From: Acipenser ruthenus
Taxonomy: Eukaryota; Chordata; Actinopteri; Acipenseriformes; Acipenseridae
Assembly (NCBI RefSeq): GCF_902713425.1
Contig: NC_081189.1
Coordinates: 15,189,266-15,253,265, forward strand
DNA: 64,000 nucleotides
Reading direction: 5' to 3'
Shown: piece by piece, positions 1 through 12,935 of the stretch
Layout: every line of letters begins with the position of its first letter
How positions within the stretch are numbered: position 1 is the stretch's first letter
Notes under the pieces: model-generated
Seen by the model: the letters and a program-made list of their open reading frames with translations, nothing else
What the model was told of the DNA's origin: nothing
Databases searched by the model: none
Translations under genes and position numbers: made by a program

Positions 1-1119
1 AAAAGACTGTAAAATAAGTGTTCATTTTTAATTGTATTTTATTAGTATTATTCGTGTCAACTACTTGTGGCCAATTATTATTATTTCTTATAAACTGTTG
101 CTGCATTGTTTAGTTTTGAACATGCTGATGTCTAGAAAATCTATTCTGTTCTGTCTTAATCTGTGAAATCAGTATATTTGCTGGCTTTTGATTCAAAACT
201 TTAACAGACAGTACAAATATACACCAAACATTTACTTAAATTAGAAAAAAAAAGAGACTGTAATAAGACATTCTGTTGTAGGACATTAACATAAGTAAAG
301 GATGTATTACAGTATAAAACTAAAACCTAGCAAGTATCTTAATTAACCATTGCTACAGTTTCTAATTTGTTTTACTGTTCATATTTCTTTTTTTTTAATG
401 GGGGGGGGGGGGAACAATTGCTGCACATTGTCAAAAAAGATGTGTCTTTTTATTGTATGTGAAAAAAACAACATTATTTCCTGTAAATTATTTCTGTTGC
501 ATACATTCTGTTGGCTGCCTGCTCTAAAACATTTGTTATTAAAGCAGCTTGAAGTTTTGACACTTGATTAGTGCTTTATTTGTCGTCTGTCAGATTAAAC
601 CAGGCTCTGTTTTTTTATTATTATTATTTCGTAACGCATCTCCTCTGAAGCAGATCTCCAGCATTAATGCGTAGGATTAGTGGAAACGTAAATACTTTAT
701 GAAACTCGCTCTGATTTGGAATTCTTAACCTTGTCATCATTAAAAAAAAATAAGAAGAATTTTAAGAATTAATGCCTTAATTATCCTAAATGTAAGTTTA
801 TTCTCAGTTGAATTCTTTTAGGTCTTAAAATACATTATTGTATATATAAATATGTTCCTGCATTATCATAGTGAGAGATAAAATGTGTTTTCAAACAAGT
901 GTCACCATTATGTGATGTCATTAGTCTGTGTGCACTCAGGATGTGCCCTGTAGATAAAGCACTGGACCACAATAGACACTGATATGTGCTCTGAAAGATG
1001 TATATTATACTGTGGCTTTTTAGTGAACCAGTGTTTCAGAAGGTTCAATGCTTCCCAAGACTTCAGGTTTTCCATCACTAATTTTGAACGATGATGTACA
1101 GTAAACTTTATTTGCTTTA
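1..1119. other. AT-rich non-coding stretch
   Basis: No exon, RNA gene or recognisable transposon is visible. There is a G homopolymer near 400-411 and many A/T runs. The right end may be downstream sequence of the minus-strand gene fragment that stops at 1120. Confidence 0.5.
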
Positions 1120-1462
1120 TTAAACAGATTTTCCACCTGTAATCTGTTTAATAAAAGGAAAAGATTGGGCACCTTGAACCAAAGCAGTCAGTAACTCAAC
1201 TACCAGGTTCATGGCTTTTACCCCAAGAGTATAAATGTGCAATGGTTCCAGTAGGGTGGTGCTGCACAAGATTCCCAACACAGTGAATAAGTGCAGGTAA
1301 GTGACAGCAAGCTCACTGAAAATCAGCAGCACACCACTTCCCAGGACCCAGGTTACAGGTAACAGGACGCCACCAATGGACACAATAGAACACAAGGGCT
1401 GAGGTACTATTCCCTGTAATGCATTAAGTGAAATTGTTGTGTTCTGGTAGGACACATTGTCT
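1120..1462 (-). CDS. Possible 3'-terminal exon of an unrecognised membrane protein
   Basis: A minus-strand open frame of about 110 codons starts just after possible acceptors (AG near 1462-1470) and ends in a stop at 1120. The product is very hydrophobic over about 70 residues (for example GGVLLPVTWVLGSGVLLIF, then a second stretch ELAVTYLHLFTVLGILC) and ends in KQITGGKSV. A possible preceding exon lies at about 1560-1681, with a donor-like GTATTT after it. Two frames are plausible there: one Pro-rich, one Leu-rich with a stop just before the donor. Neither joins cleanly in phase to the last exon. It may be the end of a real gene transcribed divergently from the gene starting at 3078, or a decayed copy. 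I do not recognise the family, and no upstream exons could be found. Confidence 0.3.
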
Positions 1463-3065
1463 TCAGCTCAGTGAAAGTTAAAAACAAGGTCTAGGAAACA
1501 AAGAGCAGCAGCAAAATAAGAAATGTGAGATTATGTTTACAACAGGTAATAATAAATACCCTTAATTGTAAATGTTGCCAATGCAATCTGCTGTCAAAAG
1601 TAAATCCCTCCAGTCTGGATTCTCCTGCAGGGCCAGGTGTGATAACTTCAGGTCTGGAAGGGCTGATAGGAGGTTGCACTTCAGGTTAAAAAATGGTAAT
1701 ATGGTTCTTAATTTGGACATACTGATTCTAAACAAATAGGTTGCCGAGGAGATTTCAAATAATTGCCTTTACATTCATTATATAAGGTCAACTACAGAGT
1801 CTCCATATGCAAGTTGACATCTAATAAAATAAGCTTTGATTACAGACTTTTAGAGGAAAAGGCCTTTTGTGAATCCCTGTCTAGTCTAGTACTGAGGGGG
1901 AATGGGAGCATGGTGTGTACGGCGTCTGAGGCAGCGTTACTATTAGAAGTACGTGTGTACAGTTTAAATCCTGGCACAGGGAGTCACTGAACTGCAAGTC
2001 AGGGCAAATGATTGTTACATGCATCATTTTGCAGTTGAAGTTGGAACGAATGAAAACAATTAATTCTAAAATAAAAAGTTACATTGTCAATTTAAATGAC
2101 TTAAGGATTAATGTAGGTAAAATAAAATATGCAGGTTTTTACCAGTGTCAAATAGGAGATTATTTTACTGAACTGAATATGAATTTTCTGTTCGTGTCTT
2201 AGAATATATTGCCATATAGAACTACTCTTAGTAGTACACTGGGAAGTTCCCATTGTTACTCATTCATGTTTGTGATCTTTTATATTAATTGTTCATATGT
2301 TTTATACCAATACATATTTGGAGAACAGAAAGAAAAAAAAAACACGATCTGTTGGAAAACGTGTACTAACTTTAACTGTTTATAAAGGGATTCAAATGTG
2401 TTTGTGTGTGTGCAAGAAAGTCTCGCGTGGTTTTAGTTCTGGGAAACTGCCGGAGCCCAAAGTAATTGATACCAGTTCAGAGGATTTCACAAGAAAATAT
2501 ACTCGATCGTTGTATGTTTTACTTGTTTGGATGATCGAGTCTGTTTAAGAGGCAAGTTTAAATACTTCGTTGAGGAGAACACAATTGTTAAGTGTTGTAC
2601 TGTAGACAGAGTTCAGGCTGGGAGGTAAAGAGTAGTAATATCGTAGGTGAGTGATCGCTTACGTTTTCATTAGACAACAGGCGTCAAGGATTTAAAGTCT
2701 GAATGTAAAATAATTAACTTGATATTGGAATGCATTATTAAATTACAAAAACACTGCAAAATAACAAATCGTAACTGTATTGTCTAATGGAGTTTTTCAT
2801 GTTAAAAAATACATCGGTTGACGTCGTGCATGTTGATTGTAACTTGTTAAAATTCCAGTTAAATACATTTTGTGGGTTGAATGTAACAATATTATGGCAA
2901 AACGCAGAATAAAGTTTTTAATAGCTAATTCATTGAGAATAATTTGACACTTTGAAATGCTGCTTGTTAGTTTTATTTTGAACTACACTATGTTTATTGC
3001 ACAATGTGCAGTCATTTGTTTCTAGTTTATTTATGAATGTATTTATTTATTGAAGCGGGACACAC
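1463..3065. promoter_or_regulatory. Region upstream of the membrane-protein gene
   Basis: This stretch separates the minus-strand fragment from the plus-strand gene starting at 3078, so it probably contains that gene's promoter and 5' untranslated region. I see no clear TATA box or CpG island. A CG-richer patch lies at about 2420-2530 (TCTCGCG). The open frame at 2297-2548 has no splice or family support and is not called. Confidence 0.3.
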
Positions 3066-3077
3066 ATGCATAATGTA

Positions 3078-6000
3078 ATGGCCCTTCCTCTCAGACCTTC
3101 AAACTCGGTGGAGCACTATGGCACGCCACTGCACGAACCGGGGGGAAACTCTAGGACACGGAAAAAGTTCCCTCATTTCAGCAGAGACGACTCGAAAGAA
3201 AACATGGAAACGCCAGTGAAGAAAATAATGTTTACCCCCCGGCCAGTGACACCCATGATATCACAGACGCAGGCAAATCTTTTGTGAGTAGAGTCTACCT
3301 GTACTTTGTGTTAAAATGATAATTAACAAAAACAAATCAAGTCCATACAGCTGAACCTGTGCGAAACAATGGCATGTAGTTTCCATATGGAATACATTTT
3401 TTTTTTGCAACTAATCTAAATCATCTAGTTTATTTTTAAGTTGTTCAGGTACTGAGAACATCGTTTTATTTTTAAGGTCTAACTTGGAATACAGCAAGCT
3501 ATCTGGGAAGTCTGTCAGCCCAAACCTTGCCATGTTGAGAATGACTTCAGGTATGGAATATGTTATTGCTGTTGACATTGTCAGGTGTTATGTGACACGT
3601 GAAATCCCTACCGTTCACTTTTCACTTTTATTGGGGTTCAGTATCATGTTATTGAAGGATAACAGGCCACGCTTCAGTAAACAAATGTCAAAGCACACAG
3701 CGGGTGTAATTGTAGAAGACGCCCTGAGATGATCATATGCAAATATCTCTGACTTTATCCTAAATTCAGACAAGGTTACTGCTAATGAACACTCTACAAG
3801 GTGGCAAGCACAGACTGCTTTGAGTGCCTGTCTTCAGGGAGCTGTAAACTGCTGTTCTTTCTAGTGGAGTCTCTCTTATTTGTATTGCTTTGAGGTGGTA
3901 TGGGTTGAAAGAAACAATTGGAATGGGTCCATATCCAGTAGAGTTGAGGTGGTTCCGACGAGGACAGTCCTACAACATCATTCACGAGTGCTGAACTCAC
4001 TTGTAGTTCTTGTTTTTACAGTAATGTTTTGTTTTTTTTGTAATTAACTTATACCGAACAGGTTCAAGTTTACAGGAAAAGCAAAGACTTCTGCAGGAGA
4101 AACACCAGAAGGCAAAAGAGACTCTGGACAAACTTGCTGTCGGAGGAGGGGTATGTGTGGTCAAAACCTGCATCACAATCTAACACCCTGCCCTGTACTG
4201 TGCAAATCATCACCTCATCCATATATATATATGGCTATTTAGATTTTCAAACTGCAGACCACCAGAAATGTATTTATTTTGAAAAATGTACTGTAGGAAA
4301 AAAAAAAGTCCCAAGGCAATGCAGTGGCCTACACAGTATTATGGCATAGCAAAAAAAAAATACTTTCAAAACCACTGTAATCAAAATACAGGACAAATGG
4401 CAGTTTTTGATTGACATGATCTGGTATGGATGACCGCTTCTCCTTTTGTAGGTGAGCCTTTGGCCAGAGATGAACAACATGAGGCTGACTGCAGACGAAG
4501 GGCTGGTCCTCTTTGTGTCGTGTGTGCTGATGACTTTTACAGTCTTCATCATTTTCAAATATCTACATGGTAATAATTTCCTGTTTCTGCTTGTTATGCT
4601 GTTTGTGAACTGAGTCAGCAAGAAAATTAAAAAGTGTCCAGCTCTCTTTCTTATGCCATAGTTAAGCTCTTGCTGTTTAAAGGAAAATGTAATTGTGAAA
4701 AATTGTGTGTGATTTTGTATCCCAGCCTAAACAAAAGGGTTTGGTGTTTATATCTTAAATGTAACTCTGCTTGCATGCGTTCATTCCTCAGCCCTCTAAA
4801 TAGCATGTGGTGGTAGGGAGTCAGTAGTTTTTAATGGAGAACTAGATTTAATTTAGTGAAAAGTACAATAGTACATCAGGCTAACTTAGTTGTAAAGAAC
4901 GCTTTGTGTTTTGTATTATTAGTGCTCTTATATTTTTAAGGTCCATTGCTGCTGAGCTTACATCACTACACTGATAAAGTCAGGGCCTTTTCTGGAAACC
5001 ATCCAATCCTAAGCAGGTCCGAATCGTCTGTCAACGAGTCTGTGATGAGATGGCACAAGGATTACTGGAAACTGCTGGTGAGAGATCTCGGGATTAGCAT
5101 CATTGATTTATTTTTAAAATGTTAATCTTGAGGCTAGCAACCCATTTAATATACACATTTATTTTAAGTGATGAATGTACAATTTCAAAAGGAAATTTGT
5201 GATTGTAGAGTGTAATGCAAAAAATAAATAAGAGTCTCTTGTGGTTATAGTACAAACCGCATTTGTTTAAAAGTTGTTTTAGTTAACTGCTGTTAGTCAG
5301 TATTAAAATGTTACAGAACACCCTGCAAAATTGACAAGAAACGCATAATCTTTACTGTGTTTTGTATTGTCCATATCTCATCGCAGTGTTACATTTTTAA
5401 ACATCCTGCCGATGCTTTTTAATCACACATAAATCAACCGGGGTGTACGTTTCTCAACGATGACTTAAAACCTACTTTCATATACCACTATATGAAGACC
5501 GGATGCATGGATCCATAAAATATTGGCAGAAGTAACTATAGATAGTGGTTTTTAAGACCTTGATTTGTATTGAATCCCTGATTGTACGCAAGCTCAACCC
5601 AGTTCAAAGTTACACTTTAAAAACCTTGCCTAAAAGATGTCAGCAGGCATTGGAAATGTTTTTCAGACCCTGAGGAATAATAGAAACTAGTGAATTCTGT
5701 CTGAAGCCTAGCTTTTAGATTTGTTTATTCTGTCTTTTCATAATGTTTTTGTAATCTGTTTCTGCTGTAACATCTTTTGGCAATGTTGTTCTCTTTATTC
5801 AGGATGACATCCAGAGGCAGTTTGAAACCCATCTCCACACAGCCCATGCCACTTATATCCTGTATTTGATTCTGTATGTCGTTGCTGTCGGGACGCTGCT
5901 GTACTATCTTGCTGATAACATGATTCAGAAAAGCAGGCTCACGCCACGAAGGATAAAAATTTGGTACTTTTAATTTCTCTAGACTTCCCAGGTTTCCTTT

Positions 6001-7456
6001 TAAATGTTGTATCCTGTGAAGAGATGACATTGTGTATATAGAACACTACGGCACGATCTGAACATTACTTAATATTAGTTAGTTTTTCTGATTTGTCAAT
6101 ATGTTGTATAATCAGGGTTTCTGTTATTATTAAACAAATTGCATCTCTTTTTAGGATCTCAAGTGATCACTCTAGCTTAACATAACATCTATCTGAAATC
6201 CATACAATAGCTTTGTTTTAAATCCAGTGCTTTCTTTGAATTTGCAGGGTTTTGCTTCTGATTGCTACAGCATCATGGACTGTACTGATGCTTCAGTTAC
6301 TGGTTTATTCCCAAAACCTGGAGCACACTATTGAGGCTACAGTTCACAGGCTTCTAGAAGAGCTGGTACGATCTTCCTTTTAGTTTTGATATTTATTTCT
6401 CCAAAAACACCTCGGAGGATCGTTTTTTAAATGGCTTCATCAGTACTGGGAATGTTGTCAATGAACACAGATTAGCTGTTTCCTGTAATGTGCATTTTGT
6501 ATTTTATGTAGCATTTGTTAGCACTGATTTTGCCATCTGCCCAATAAAGCAAAAACATGTTCTATGTTTACATACTGCATCAGGATTATGATAAACGGGT
6601 TTCCACCAACGGGTCTGTTGAAACGGTACATTTTCTAAAACAATACTGTTTCCACAGATAAAGGGTTAATTTTATTTAGGGTGCTGCTTTTCAGGCACTT
6701 CATTGAAACATCGGGCAGCTTACTAATTGAGCAACAGATTGCAGAGCAACTCTGTGCGGTAACTTTCAGTTCGTTTTCAAACAGCATTAAACATCTTTCC
6801 AAATTATGATTTCTTCTGAATGATTGGGTGTACTCCTCTGTGGTCAGTATTTCCATATTCACAATTATAGGAAATGTGGTGTTAAGAGCAGCACCACAGT
6901 TGCGCTGTCATAGATTATGCCTAATGTGTTTCTGACTGCTATTCGTCTATTTTTAGGCTTATCTAGCAACACTGGACTTTCATCTCCAAACATATCACAA
7001 TGTTGCCACCTACTGGAGATTTCGATGCCTTCCACCTACCACCCGGGGAACACTGTGCATCTTTGGAATTGTGCAAGTGAGAGATGTGTTCTTTTATTTA
7101 CAGTATTACAGTGTGCCAGTGCTAACTGCACTCTGCACCCCTGTCCTGAGACTGATGCTAGCTCTGAAAGAGATGTATATTGTGCCTGAAAAAACCCAAG
7201 CAAGTTTAAAAAGGTAATGAAGTAGCTAAACCGCTGTTTACCGTAAGATGCGAATGTTAATGGAGAACAGGCAACTGATTTCTGGAAGTGAAATACTTTT
7301 CATTCGTTATCGTAACATTTATTTTATTGCAGTACCAGGTCAAATGTTTGGAATACTAAAAGTGTTTTGAGCAGCCATGTAAGTGTAACTGTTGCCGTCT
7401 TTTTCAATTTAGAAATGTTCAATTCAGTTGTTGTACTTTTTAAACTGTCTAACTAA
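3078..7456 (+). CDS. Unrecognised four-helix membrane protein with KEN motif and CDK-type sites
   Basis: Nine exons join in frame: 3078-3283, 3477-3550, 4062-4150, 4452-4569, 4941-5077, 5803-5963, 6248-6365, 6957-7213, 7333-7456, giving 427 residues. The ATG at 3078 has G at -3 and +4; an in-frame ATG at 3066 would add four residues. The N-terminal 120 residues look soluble. They carry a KEN motif (residues 40-42), TPVK (45-48, full CDK consensus), TPRP (53-56) and TP (58-59), then a short Gln/Lys-rich helix (LQEKQRLLQEK). Hydrophobic segments lie at about 140-161, 225-246, 263-283 and 345-370. A KEN box plus clustered CDK sites is the usual signature of a protein phosphorylated in mitosis and degraded by APC/C, so a nuclear-envelope or ER protein regulated in mitosis is plausible; this is inference. 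I do not recognise the family. It converges on the CARD gene, 0.9 kb away. Confidence 0.8.
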
Positions 7457-8355
7457 TAATGTGAATAGGCCCATCAGTTTGTTTTTATTGTAACCTTTGA
7501 CCTGCCTTTTTGTGTGTTATTTGAACACAGTTTGTATTTTTCATTCTTTGCGAGGGGATTCGAGAGATCCAATCTGGTCTTTTTTTTTTTTTTATATACT
7601 TTATTTTTTGGTTCACTTTTAAGGGTCTTATTTTAGTGCTGTATTTTAAAATAGGTACCTAATGAACATTTCAATAGGATATGTGTCTTATTGCAATTCC
7701 TGTAAAACAAGAATCAATGTAACTTACTGCCATTTAATTCATGATCAGCACAAAAACAATGAATACAATCTGAAATGGATATACATGATAGTGCTTCATG
7801 TATACTCACATTGTTTGAATCAAGAGTTCTGCACCATGCACTAACAGTGCTTATGTGCATGTATGGTTTTTCTACGTGGAAAAAGCTGGATATAACATGA
7901 AGCTGCCGTGTATCATTGAATTAAACTACTTTACTGCAGCCTGATTACAGAGTGGTGCGGCATTGAAGCAAACCAAAGGTGCTACTAAATGGGGAACGGG
8001 TGAAGTTGAATACATCAAATGGGTTAATATGGTAGCAAGGGGTTTTGGCAAAACACAGCCTTTTCACAAAATTGAATGCAATGATGACCCTACTTTTGCT
8101 ACAATTTTAGTTTTTTAATGTTAACACCTTAACAGAAAAGTTGCCTTTTGTCGCTGTTGACAACCATACTGACAACTGGTCCACTAATTATTTAATGTTT
8201 TTAAAACCATAAGGAAGTGTTACAGAGCAGTAGCAACTTGAATCACTGTCCTCAGTGTTTTGTTCACAGTGAAGCAAACAAGTCATGGAGGAAAACGGAG
8301 GATGCAAAGAGTATAAACAAACATTTGCTTGATAGCACTTTCAATGTTTTCGTTG
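7457..8355. other. Convergent intergenic spacer
   Basis: Lies between the stop codons of the plus-strand membrane-protein gene and the minus-strand CARD gene. It should hold the 3' untranslated regions of both. AT-rich with poly-T runs near 7580; no further gene or repeat was recognised. Confidence 0.5.
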
Positions 8356-11300
8356 TCAACCAAGGAAAAATCCGAGCTTAGTTTTTCTGTGCGAACGGGT
8401 GATTGGTGTGGGATGAAGATCCATGCTGTGTCCCACATCCTTCACTGTGGTGCGCTCCGGGTCTGAGCTGCGCAGTTTTGTAATCAGAGCCCTCATCTCT
8501 GTGTTGAGAGCTCGCAGCTCCTCGTTCTGCTGCCTCGTCTCGCCTCTCTGTCTCACCGCTGCGTCTCGCTCCTCTCTTACCAAGGCCAGGTCCTCTTCAA
8601 GGTCCTTTAATCTGCACAGGTATTTTTATTTGATCTTTTTATGTTAAAATCCTTCGTTAATGAAGCCATAAATAGTTACAGGTGTGAAGTTTTTCTGTGA
8701 CTAAATGGATGTGGCAGGGCGAAAGGCCTAAAATGTAAATAGTATGGGGGGGAGATTTAGGTAATTGAGTGCTAATTGGGGAGTGGCCACATAATAAATA
8801 GAGCCATAAATCATTTGGTGAAGGTGTGCGAGTCTATTTTCTGTGTTCATCAGTGAAGGTGAATGCCCAGCCTGACCTCATTATTGTTTTGTTTTAACCC
8901 TTTTATTTTGACCCCTGTGCCTTGTTTATTTGTTCCTGTTTTGTTTGTTAATAAAAGTGCACACACACGCTTGAACTGCAGCTTTCTGTCTCTGTCTCAT
9001 TCCTGACACTCCTGCTACAATGGGCAGCAATCACATTGTTACAAATTAATTGTACTGGTTGTAAAAACTGCATACATAAAATTGCTTTCAGTATTTCAAT
9101 ATCAAATGCAGACTTTCTTAATTTTCATTTCCAATTTCACAGAGCTTTCACCTCAGTAATGTCCCAAGTGGTTTTAATGTCTCTGAGCTTATGCTGGAAG
9201 TTCTGTATTGTATATGTACAAAACTGCCCAGTTTTTGTTCAATAATTGTTTTGAAGAACATACCATTAAAACAAATCAAATGCACATTTATGATAATGTG
9301 TGTATGTCTTTCATATAGGAAAACCTGAGCCCAACAAAATGATGGTGTTGCATATCAGGTAACATTTACTGGAATTATATTAGCTCTGTGTCCTTTAAGA
9401 GTGAAGTCACTGTGGGATACAATATTTGTATTTATTATTTTACATTTCCCTAACTGCAGGTGTACAAAATGATTGTGAGATGTATTGTTGTACCTCTTTG
9501 TATATTCATTTTTTAGATACTGAACTTTTCTTCTTAGCCTCACATTATCTTCTTTCACAGCTGAATCATCCTTAGGAAGTAGAAGCACTTCCTTCAAAAC
9601 ATTATTTCCGTCGCTCACTTTGCCTGAAGGAAAATAATGGAGTTTTAATAGGAAATGCGTTGTTTTAAAGTGTATTTGTGTGTTTCCATAAAACCTGCTG
9701 ATTTATTACATAGAGTAGCAGACATTATCCCAGGCTTTATGCCAGTATATTCTTTACCTGGTGAAGACGACGCATCTTTATCTTTGGTAGCAGCCTGCAG
9801 TGTTTGAGCTAGGTACCAGAATCCCATTTCACCAAGCACCAAGCAAAATGAATCAAAGACTGGGAGCTCTGCATTCTTAACAACGTCAAGTAGTTTTACA
9901 ACTTTGAGCTCTGGTGAGTCTTCTAGCTGTTGGAATGAAAAAAAAAATTACAATCAAACCTTTCTCCATACCTAGTACCAGATGCACATAGAATCATGTT
10001 GCATGCTTACAAACCAATAATCAGCCACTCAAACTGTCAGAATAATCAGGTGATGAGTAACAAGCTTATCCAACTGTTGTTTGTATATTCATAGACATTA
10101 TAAATAGAGACTACATAGAAGATTGCAACATATGCCCACGGACAAGTGAGAGTTGACTGTACATGAATTTATATTCAATATGCTGATAAAAAAAAAAAAA
10201 GGTATCCAATAATAAATTACCAGGTCACTCTTGTAAACGAAGTAGCTAATAAAAAATAAATAATGCACTCATGAAAGTGCTTCATGAATAGCTTCAATGC
10301 TTTGCTGTTGGCAGAGGTTTCAATGAGAACACCAGTGAGAGTGTTCGCCACACCCAGATGTGTCTATTCTCTGAGAATTCTCAACTGACACTGACTGGAA
10401 AAAGAATAGTTCCAACACGTTTGTGATAAGAACAGCGTTTGGGTGCAGCCTTCGACTATTTTGAATGTTGGCTTCTGCCAAGCAGCCATGCCTTCTAACT
10501 GTCAGCATTGTATGCCTGCCGTTTCTATTCTGAGCTAGGTAGAAGGGCAATGCATTCTTTTGTTCTTCAGAGCTGGCAGATTACAAAACTAATGTATTTT
10601 GTTTGTCCAGCAATCTTCCTGTGCTGAAAGTTACTGTTCTGTGGAACTTGCTGTGTTTTGTAGACTTTGCAGATGGATTATCTGCTCCTAAATATTCTCT
10701 GATTATTTTCAATGTGCTTCTGACTTCACTGCTATCCAGTGTAGTGCTTATTAATTTACAATCTGCACATATACAGAGCATACTCCACAACACTCCATGG
10801 AATACAGTGATACCCCATGAATGAGGACAGCTGGATAACCAACAAGCCCCAGAAGGTGAAGAGAGGGCTCTTCATCATGTGCATGTAGTTTGCTGTTTAT
10901 AACAAGTGCAAACCTAATTGGGGGAATTACTTTCCTTGCATCTCTGCATGTGTAGTAATGTGTTGTAAATTGGAACCGGTCAACAGATTTGTATGCATGC
11001 AAGATGAAACAATTAGATCTGGGGGAAATAAAAAAAGAAAAAAGGTCTTCCATGCTGAAGCATCAAATACACACAGTTATTTAATGCCAGATCAGTCAAC
11101 ACTAAGAAGTTACTAATAGTCCCTGAACATTAAACCACTGAACAGAAAGCAGTTTTATTGACTGTGCCAATATTAAACTCACAAGCATATTGCGTCAGTG
11201 TTTGCAGGAAACATACCGTAGGATTCAAGAGTCACTGAACATGGATACTTTTTAAATACTTTTAAATGTGTGTGTGTTGTTTTTTTTTTGTATAACTTTT

Positions 11301-12935
11301 TTCCCATTTTGAAACCACTGCAACAAACAAGGATTAAATATGCAAACTGTTTTTTAGCTGTGTATTTATAATAATCTGTGCAGGTTATCTAAGAGTCAAA
11401 GACAAGAAACCACCTGTCTGAAAGATTGCCACTTTGTGCTGGTACACAAAGACAATAGATCAATTAAAAAGAGAACATGTTAAGTGGTGTTTTTTGGGTA
11501 GCAAGAACTGTTCTAAAAGTAAGTTTGATTAGATGCACAGAGTTGGGTTTGGAATATTCCACCCTTTTAGAATTGTCACATCTTGATTATTATCATCCCA
11601 TTTAAGGGAAACAGGCATGGTAAATACCTAAATGATCTGCTTTCATATAAAGTTAAATAAGTAATATTGCACTGTATTTTGTTTCCATAGTACTTGCGCT
11701 ATATTTTAAAAACAGCTTTTTGGCCAAAACTACAGCCAATGTATGCTGTTACCATTCAGAGTAATCTGTCTGAATATGGTCAAATGTAAACTAAAGGTGG
11801 CTGTGAAAACCAACTACAATGCTTTTTACTGTGGAGACCCATGTGATCATTATCTCCTGCCCCCAGAAGGCCGCTTCATACCTCAATCTGTCCTATTTGT
11901 TCAGTGGTTAGCACTCCTTTCTCTTTTAGGCTCCTGTAGGAAAGTGGAGACACTGACAGATGCTTGACGATGACTGGGAAGTAGGATTGAAGGACATGGG
12001 TGTGAGGCTGCCTGGAAGCTATATTTGTTCTGCCTTTTATTGGAAGATAAACAACAGTGCAAAACAGTTAACATAACTGCTACTGTTAAACTATCACACA
12101 AAATAAAATCATCTAAATATACGTGATCACCGTGGGTCTCGGTTTCTGAACAGGAGGTATTGTTGTTCATGATTTAATGCATCCAAAACTTTAATCGCTC
12201 GCATAAATGTGTTTGTCTACTTCACTTAGGGGCCTATTCTCAAAGCATTTTACTCCAGTTGTTCAGTAAAATTACCAGGTGTTTGGAGTAAATCTGAGCC
12301 TTCAGCAAAGTACCATATTCATTTTAGTGTGATTTTTTCAAAGGAAAAAAAAATGTTAATTTTACAAAAACACAATTAAGTAACCAGTTAATGTAATTCA
12401 ATGCTTTAGGGACTCAATTTGTTTATTTTACAGATTTATAACAGGAGTTAAAGACTTTTGAAAATATGCCTCATAGTTTGTTATAGTTTTACCACATTTT
12501 CACAGAGGTATGTTTGACTTAATTTTATTTAATACCAAGCTAAATAGCTTTCCATGAACTTTGATGCTGTTTTTTTTTTTTTTTTTTTTAATAGAAATCA
12601 GAGGTCGGTCTCTACCTGACGCCTCACATTTATAAAAATCTAGTAAACTTTTGAAAAAAGTAAATAGTTACATCAACACATGCAGTCAAAATGACATTGC
12701 TCAAAGTCAGTAAATACAAATGCTATGTATTTTCCATTTGAATACATTGTAAATAATTAGTGTCATTTGGCGCTCAGTTTGTATGGAAAGGATCAAACCA
12801 CCTCACAAGTTCCAAGTGATATAAAAAAAAGTGTAACAAGCAAACCAATGAAAATGATCTGAAGTAAAAGCAAATGTACTTACAGGGAGGTGTCTGTTCA
12901 ATGAAAGTAACTTTCTTTTTTGATGATCTCAACAT
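8356..12935 (-). CDS. CARD plus coiled-coil protein
   Basis: Five exons join in frame on the minus strand: 12935-12884, 12033-11882, 9926-9758, 9623-9494, 8611-8356, giving 252 residues. Residues about 30-113 fit a caspase recruitment domain split by an intron. The segment SLKEKGVLTTEQIGQIE matches CARD helix 2/3 (LLxxGVLTxEExxxI), and KLLDVV..LPVFDSFCLVLGEMGFWYLAQTL matches helices 4-5 (LLDLL..G..AFDAFCxALxETGQxHLAxLL). Residues about 146-215 are a Glu/Arg/Leu-rich coiled coil; the C-terminal 35 residues are basic and unstructured. CARDs form homotypic filaments in apoptosis or innate immune signalling, and an added coiled coil suggests an oligomerising adaptor, as in CARD9/11 or BCL10. The CARD looks closer to the CRADD/caspase-2/-9 type than to CARD9/11. 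No caspase, kinase or NACHT domain is present. Exon 1 (start MLRSSKKK) and its acceptor choice at 12033 are the least certain parts. Intron 4 holds a solo LTR. Confidence 0.72.
8710..9019 (+). mobile_element. Solo LTR fossil (LTR retrotransposon)
   Basis: A 310-base unit begins TGTGGCAGGG and ends CCTGCTACA, the TG...CA ends of an LTR. Flanks are ATGGA on the left and ATGGG on the right, a near-perfect 5-base target duplication. It contains TATA-like (AATAAATAG) and polyadenylation-like (AATAAAAG) signals. No internal coding region is attached, so it is a solo LTR in intron 4 of the CARD gene, opposite to the gene. Family probably Gypsy-like, which is uncertain. Confidence 0.55.
9927..11881 (-). 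other. Intron 2 of the CARD gene
   Basis: A 2-kb intron that interrupts the CARD fold between exons at 12033-11882 and 9926-9758. The acceptor is a strong run of T followed by CCAACAG. The minus-strand open frames at 10320-11053 show no family resemblance and are not called. No transposon was recognised. Confidence 0.5.

Noticed and set aside
4134-4621. Frames on both strands around 4.1-4.6 kb
   Set aside because: They overlap introns and exons 3-4 of the membrane-protein gene in wrong frames.
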